50,307 nucleotides of DNA, from contig CACPKO010000009.1 of NCBI GenBank assembly GCA_902634555.1, positions 1 through 50,307 on the forward strand, written 5' to 3'. Position numbers and translations under genes: made by a program. Shown here piece after piece: positions 47,159 through 50,307 of the stretch (position 1 is the stretch's first letter; each line of letters starts with the position of its first letter). The DNA comes from Actinomycetota bacterium (GTDB lineage: Bacteria > Actinomycetota > Acidimicrobiia > Acidimicrobiales > MedAcidi-G1). The notes under the pieces were generated by a model. It was not told the origin of the DNA. It searched no databases and worked only from the letters and a program-made list of their open reading frames with translations.

Positions 47159-47232
47159 GACGGTAGCGTTACCTGTCGGCTTCTGTAGTCATAAAACTGG
47201 CGATACAGAAGACTTATTGGACCTGGAGGTCA
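47159..47232 (+). promoter_or_regulatory. structured infA leader with inverted repeat over the ribosome binding site
   Basis: Between adk and infA are GACGGTA-GCGT-TACC-T-GTC (47159-47177, one bulge), then an 8-bp perfect stem CTTCTGTA/TACAGAAG (47180-47187 with 47204-47211). A third element, GACCT-GG-AGGTC, is at about 47220-47231. The last contains the GGAGG ribosome binding site of infA, which could therefore be sequestered. No terminator tail is present. Regulatory function is inferred. Confidence 0.45.
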
Positions 47233-47236
47233 AGTT

Positions 47237-47461
47237 CTGACGAAATCTAAAGAAGACGCGATTGTGATGGAAGGAACGGTTCTTGAACCGTTGCCTAACG
47301 CCATGTTCAAAGTCGAGTTAGAAAATGGCCATGAGGTACTTGCACATATTTCAGGGAAAATGCGTATGCACTACATACGTATTCTTCCAGGTGATCGAGT
47401 ACAAGTAGAGATGACTCCTTATGACCTAAAAAGAGGTCGTATTACATACCGGTATAAGTAA
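47237..47461 (+). CDS. infA: translation initiation factor IF-1, apparent CTG start
   Basis: OB-fold initiation factor that occupies the ribosomal A site. Conserved sequence starts upstream of the only ATG/GTG codons (47264 and 47267). Reading from the CTG at 47237 gives [20 protein letters not shown], matching the usual AKEDAI..EGTV start, for 74 residues. GGAGG at 47225-47229 sits seven bases before the CTG. The later starts would remove the family N-terminus and have no Shine-Dalgarno. The body ([24 protein letters not shown]) is standard. Confidence 0.85.
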   Translation: MTKSKEDAIVMEGTVLEPLPNAMFKVELENGHEVLAHISGKMRMHYIRILPGDRVQVEMTPYDLKRGRITYRYK

Positions 47462-47478
47462 GGCAAGAGAAACGAAAT

Positions 47479-47592
47479 ATGAAGGTTCGTGCAAGCGTAA
47501 AAAGAATTTGTGATAGATGCCGAGTTATTCGGCGGCATGGACGCGTGCAGGTTATTTGCACAAATCCGCGTCATAAGCAACGGCAAGGTTAG
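47479..47592 (+). CDS. rpmJ: 50S ribosomal protein L36
   Basis: 37 residues, [21 protein letters not shown] and onward, with the zinc ligands CDRC, a third cysteine (VICTNP) and a histidine (RHKQ). This is the standard C+ zinc form. It is followed 11 bases later by rpsM. Confidence 0.96.
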   Translation: MKVRASVKRICDRCRVIRRHGRVQVICTNPRHKQRQG

Positions 47593-47603
47593 GACAATAC
47601 AGA

Positions 47604-47981
47604 ATGGCACGTATTTCTGGAGTAGATATTCCAAGGGATAAACAAGTACATATTTCTCTTACATACATTCATGGGGTTGGTAGAACACGTGCTTTGGAAG
47701 TTTGCGAGAGTGCAGGGGTTGATCCATTTTCTCGTGTCCGTGATCTAACCGACGAAGAAGTTACGAGTATCCGAGCTTTTATTGATGGGAATCTCAAAGT
47801 TGAGGGAGATTTACGGCGTGAGATTTCTCAAAACATAAAGAGAAAAATGGACATTGGCTGTTATCAGGGGTTACGTCACCGACGCGGTTTACCTGTTCGT
47901 GGACAACGGACTCACACCAATGCTCGTACTCGAAAAGGAAAACGTAAGACAGTAGCGAATAAGAAGCAGGTGTTGAAGTAA
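47604..47981 (+). CDS. rpsM: 30S ribosomal protein S13
   Basis: 125 residues: [30 protein letters not shown], then [37 protein letters not shown] head protein that contacts S19 and the P-site tRNA. The stop overlaps rpsK as TAATG. Confidence 0.97.
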   Translation: MARISGVDIPRDKQVHISLTYIHGVGRTRALEVCESAGVDPFSRVRDLTDEEVTSIRAFIDGNLKVEGDLRREISQNIKRKMDIGCYQGLRHRRGLPVRGQRTHTNARTRKGKRKTVANKKQVLK

Positions 47982-48379
47982 TGGCGAAAACGTCAGCAGG
48001 CGGTCGTCGTCCTCGTAAGAAGGAACGAAAGAATATTCCGCATGGAGTGGCTCACATAAAGAGTTCATTCAATAACACAATCGTTAACATCACAGACAAA
48101 GCCGGAAATACTTTGGCTTGGGCTTCTGCTGGAAATGTTGGCTTCAAAGGGTCTAGAAAATCTACTCCGTTTGCTGCACAAATGGCGGCGGAAAAATGTG
48201 CGCTTGAGGCTATGGAACAAGGAGTCCGAAAAGTAGATGTGATCGTAAAAGGCCCAGGATCTGGCCGAGAGACAGCGATTAGGACAATCCAGAGCACAGG
48301 AATTGAAGTAACTGGTATTAAAGATGTAACCCCAGTTCCACACAATGGGTGTCGTCCTCCAAAGAGACGGAGGGTCTGA
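47981..48379 (+). CDS. rpsK: 30S ribosomal protein S11
   Basis: 132 residues: [56 protein letters not shown], ending [19 protein letters not shown] platform protein. The stop overlaps the rpsD ATG (TGATG). Confidence 0.97.
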   Translation: MAKTSAGGRRPRKKERKNIPHGVAHIKSSFNNTIVNITDKAGNTLAWASAGNVGFKGSRKSTPFAAQMAAEKCALEAMEQGVRKVDVIVKGPGSGRETAIRTIQSTGIEVTGIKDVTPVPHNGCRPPKRRRV

Positions 48380-48996
48380 TGTCACGCTACACAGGACCTA
48401 AGTCACGTATATCTCGACGGTTAGGGACCAATATATTTGGTACAAAAGCTGAAACAGTTGCGTTGGATAAGCGACCATTCCCACCAGGAGAACATGGTCG
48501 TTCTCGGAGACGCGGGAACCAGTCTGAATTCTTGATTCAGTTACAAGAAAAACAAAAAGCGCGCTTTACTTATGGGCTTAATGAACGTCAATTCCGTAAC
48601 TTATACGAGGAAGCCAATCGCAGAGACGGTGTTACAGGCGAAAGCCTCCTTCAGTTGCTTGAACTGAGATTAGACAACGTTGTTTATCGTTCAGGTATCG
48701 CAGCTACACGTCCTCAAGCTCGACAATTAGTAAATCATGGCCATATCGATGTAAATGGGAAAAGAGTTAATATCCCTAGTTATAGAGTTCGTAAGGGAGA
48801 CGTGGTCACCTTACGGTCAAAGGCCCGTAACATGGTAGTAGTTCAATGGAATATTGATGTGCTCGACCGTGAGGCTCCAGCATGGCTTGGTGTCTCTGAC
48901 GGGGGACACGAAGTAGAAGTTAAGGAGCTTCCAACTCGTGGACAGATCGATGTTCCTGTAAAAGAGCAACTCATCGTTGAGTTGTATAGCAAGTAA
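48379..48996 (+). CDS. rpsD: 30S ribosomal protein S4 (zinc-independent form)
   Basis: 16S assembly-initiator protein. The ATG at 48379 ([21 protein letters not shown]) gives 205 residues; the upstream in-frame ATG at 48349 lies in rpsK. It lacks the N-terminal zinc cysteines (C- form). The S4 domain is visible as LELRLDNVVYRSGIAATRPQARQLVNHGHIDVNGKRVNIPSYRVRKGD. Confidence 0.97.
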   Translation: MSRYTGPKSRISRRLGTNIFGTKAETVALDKRPFPPGEHGRSRRRGNQSEFLIQLQEKQKARFTYGLNERQFRNLYEEANRRDGVTGESLLQLLELRLDNVVYRSGIAATRPQARQLVNHGHIDVNGKRVNIPSYRVRKGDVVTLRSKARNMVVVQWNIDVLDREAPAWLGVSDGGHEVEVKELPTRGQIDVPVKEQLIVELYSK

Positions 48997-49037
48997 TTGT
49001 AAATATCGCAGAATTTTAAAGAGTGAGGTATTAAGAC

Positions 49038-49979
49038 ATGTTGGTCATCCAAAGACCCAGTGTTGAAGCTATAGAAGAAGCTGAAGGAAATCAGCAGGAG
49101 TTTGCAATAGGTCCCCTAGAGCCAGGCTTTGGGCATACTTTAGGCAATTCGCTTCGACGTACGCTCCTATCTTCTATCCCAGGAGCAGCAATCACACAGA
49201 TAAAGTGTGATGACGCAGAACACGAGTTCAGCACGATTGAAGGCATTGTTGAAGATGTAGCTGACATCGTCCTGAATTTAAAAGACGTAGTTGTAGCCAG
49301 CCATAGCGACGAACCTGTTACTTTGCGAATAGAAGAACGCGGGCCTGGTGTAGTAACAGCAGCTGCCCTTCAAGACAAGCATGCAGATATTGAAATCCTT
49401 AATCCTGATTTAGAGCTAGCTACTTTGAATAAAAATGGCCGACTTGCTCTTGAAGTGACAATTGAGAGAGGAAGAGGTTTCCTCACATCAAAAAGAACTT
49501 TAGAAGGTGGAGTTATTGGGATCATTCCGGTAGATGCTCTCTTCTCACCAGTTCGCCGTGTCAGCTTTGTTGTAGATCCTATGCAAGTAGATCAAGCTAT
49601 AGATCATGATCGTCTTGTCCTTGAAATAGAGACAGATGGATCGTTATCTCCACGAGAGGCTCTTGCGTCTGCAGGTGGAACACTACGAGCACTTGTGCAA
49701 CTTGTGGAAGAAATGAGTGATGAGCCGCAAGGACTTGAATTAGGTGAATCAGGACCAGTCGGAGGAGCTTCCCCAGACATGGATCTTCCAATCGAAGATC
49801 TTGACTTGTCTGAAAGGCCGAGAAACTGCCTCAAACGTGGACAGGTTGACACAATCGGACAGTTACTGGAAAAGACTTATGATGACTTACTAGCTATTAC
49901 GAATTTCGGACAGAAGTCATTGGATGAAGTGATTGAGAAACTCGACGAACGAGGCCTCTCTTTAGCACTTCGACGATAG
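49038..49979 (+). CDS. rpoA: DNA-directed RNA polymerase subunit alpha
   Basis: 313 residues. The N-terminal domain has EGNQQEFAIGPLEPGFGHTLGNSLRRTLLSSIPGAAI (dimerisation and assembly). A linker rich in Gly/Glu/Asp lies at about 225-245. The C-terminal domain has DLDLSERPRNCLKRGQVDTIGQLLEKTYDDLLAITNFGQKSLDEVIEKL, which binds promoter UP elements and activators. It starts 41 bases after rpsD. Confidence 0.97.
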   Translation: MLVIQRPSVEAIEEAEGNQQEFAIGPLEPGFGHTLGNSLRRTLLSSIPGAAITQIKCDDAEHEFSTIEGIVEDVADIVLNLKDVVVASHSDEPVTLRIEERGPGVVTAAALQDKHADIEILNPDLELATLNKNGRLALEVTIERGRGFLTSKRTLEGGVIGIIPVDALFSPVRRVSFVVDPMQVDQAIDHDRLVLEIETDGSLSPREALASAGGTLRALVQLVEEMSDEPQGLELGESGPVGGASPDMDLPIEDLDLSERPRNCLKRGQVDTIGQLLEKTYDDLLAITNFGQKSLDEVIEKLDERGLSLALRR

Positions 49980-50000
49980 CGGAATAGTAAAGGTTTAATC

Positions 50001-50307
50001 ATGCCAGCCACCCCTAAAAAAGGACGCCGCTTTGGTGGAAGTTCAGCTCATCATAAATCAATGATGGCTAATCTCGTAGCGTCTTTGATTGCAGCTGAAG
50101 CAATCACCACAACAGAAGCTAAAGCAAAAGCTTTACGCCCAATTGCGGAAAAAATGATTACAAAAGCAAAGAAAGGCGGGCTACATAACCACCGCCAAGT
50201 TGTATCTTTTCTGCGCGACAAAGAAATGGCGGCAAAACTCTTTGAAGATATTGGTCCTCGATATGCTGATCGCCCAGGTGGCTACACGCGCATACTTAAA
50301 ATCGGAC
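50001..50307 (+). CDS. rplQ: 50S ribosomal protein L17 (partial, runs off window)
   Basis: The ATG at 50001 opens a frame of 102 codons to the window end. Its start [20 protein letters not shown] and the segment [14 protein letters not shown] match L17, and [14 protein letters not shown] is the conserved family signature. It follows rpoA by 21 bases as in the usual alpha operon. The C-terminus lies beyond the window. Confidence 0.95.
   Translation, partial: MPATPKKGRRFGGSSAHHKSMMANLVASLIAAEAITTTEAKAKALRPIAEKMITKAKKGGLHNHRQVVSFLRDKEMAAKLFEDIGPRYADRPGGYTRILKIG

Overview
The window is a low-to-moderate-GC, densely packed actinobacterial chromosome segment that is almost entirely core housekeeping genes. 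Three things point to Actinobacteria. The tRNA-Thr/tRNA-Met/rpmG/tRNA-Trp/secE/nusG order is typical of the phylum, NusG carries a long acidic N-terminal extension, and RpoB and RpoC have actinobacterial lengths and sequence. The AT-leaning composition and the protein flavour (for example the SecE N-terminus and IF-1) suggest a marine Acidimicrobiia-like lineage. That last step is inference; no 16S rRNA gene is present.

Layout. (1) 1-162: the end of an unidentified gene and a possible 38-codon ORF. (2) 167-10720: a complex I operon in the order nuoA-B-C-D-H-I-J-K-L-M-N, with no nuoE, nuoF or nuoG. A MidA/NDUFAF7-type methyltransferase gene follows directly. (3) 11792-17338: acetyl-CoA synthetase, a HAD/PNKP-like phosphatase, a PhyH-type dioxygenase (reverse), HtpX, YajQ (reverse), tRNA-Tyr and a GNAT acetyltransferase (reverse). 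(4) 17437-19142: tRNA-Thr, tRNA-Met, rpmG, tRNA-Trp, secE, nusG. (5) 19240-29683: rplK-rplA, an L10 leader, rplJ-rplL and rpoB-rpoC. (6) 29684-34412: a structured leader, then rpsL-rpsG-fusA-tuf-rpsJ. (7) 34560-35705: a reverse-strand AI-2E-family permease that separates rpsJ from the rest of the S10 operon. (8) 35987-50307: rplC-D-W-B, rpsS, rplV, rpsC, rplP, rpmC, rpsQ, rplN-X-E, rpsZ, rpsH, rplF-R, rpsE, rpmD, rplO, secY, adk, infA, rpmJ, rpsM-K-D, rpoA and the start of rplQ.

Functionally, the left third makes a proton-pumping complex I core without the canonical NADH-oxidising module, followed by a likely complex I assembly methyltransferase. The right two thirds make ribosomes, RNA polymerase, elongation factors and the SecY/SecE translocon. 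Genes are tightly packed, often with ATGA, TAATG or TAGTG overlaps.

No CRISPR array, insertion sequence, prophage or defence island is visible, and no gap without a gene exceeds 300 bases. The points most worth a second look are the missing nuoEFG together with the linked midA gene, an infA gene that appears to start at CTG behind a strong Shine-Dalgarno, and a pseudoknot-capable leader before rpsL. Others are an inverted gene splitting the S10 operon, a strong inverted repeat between rplL and rpoB, and repeat-built acidic tails on L10, L22 and S3. All structures were found by eye; no folding, alignment or database search was run.
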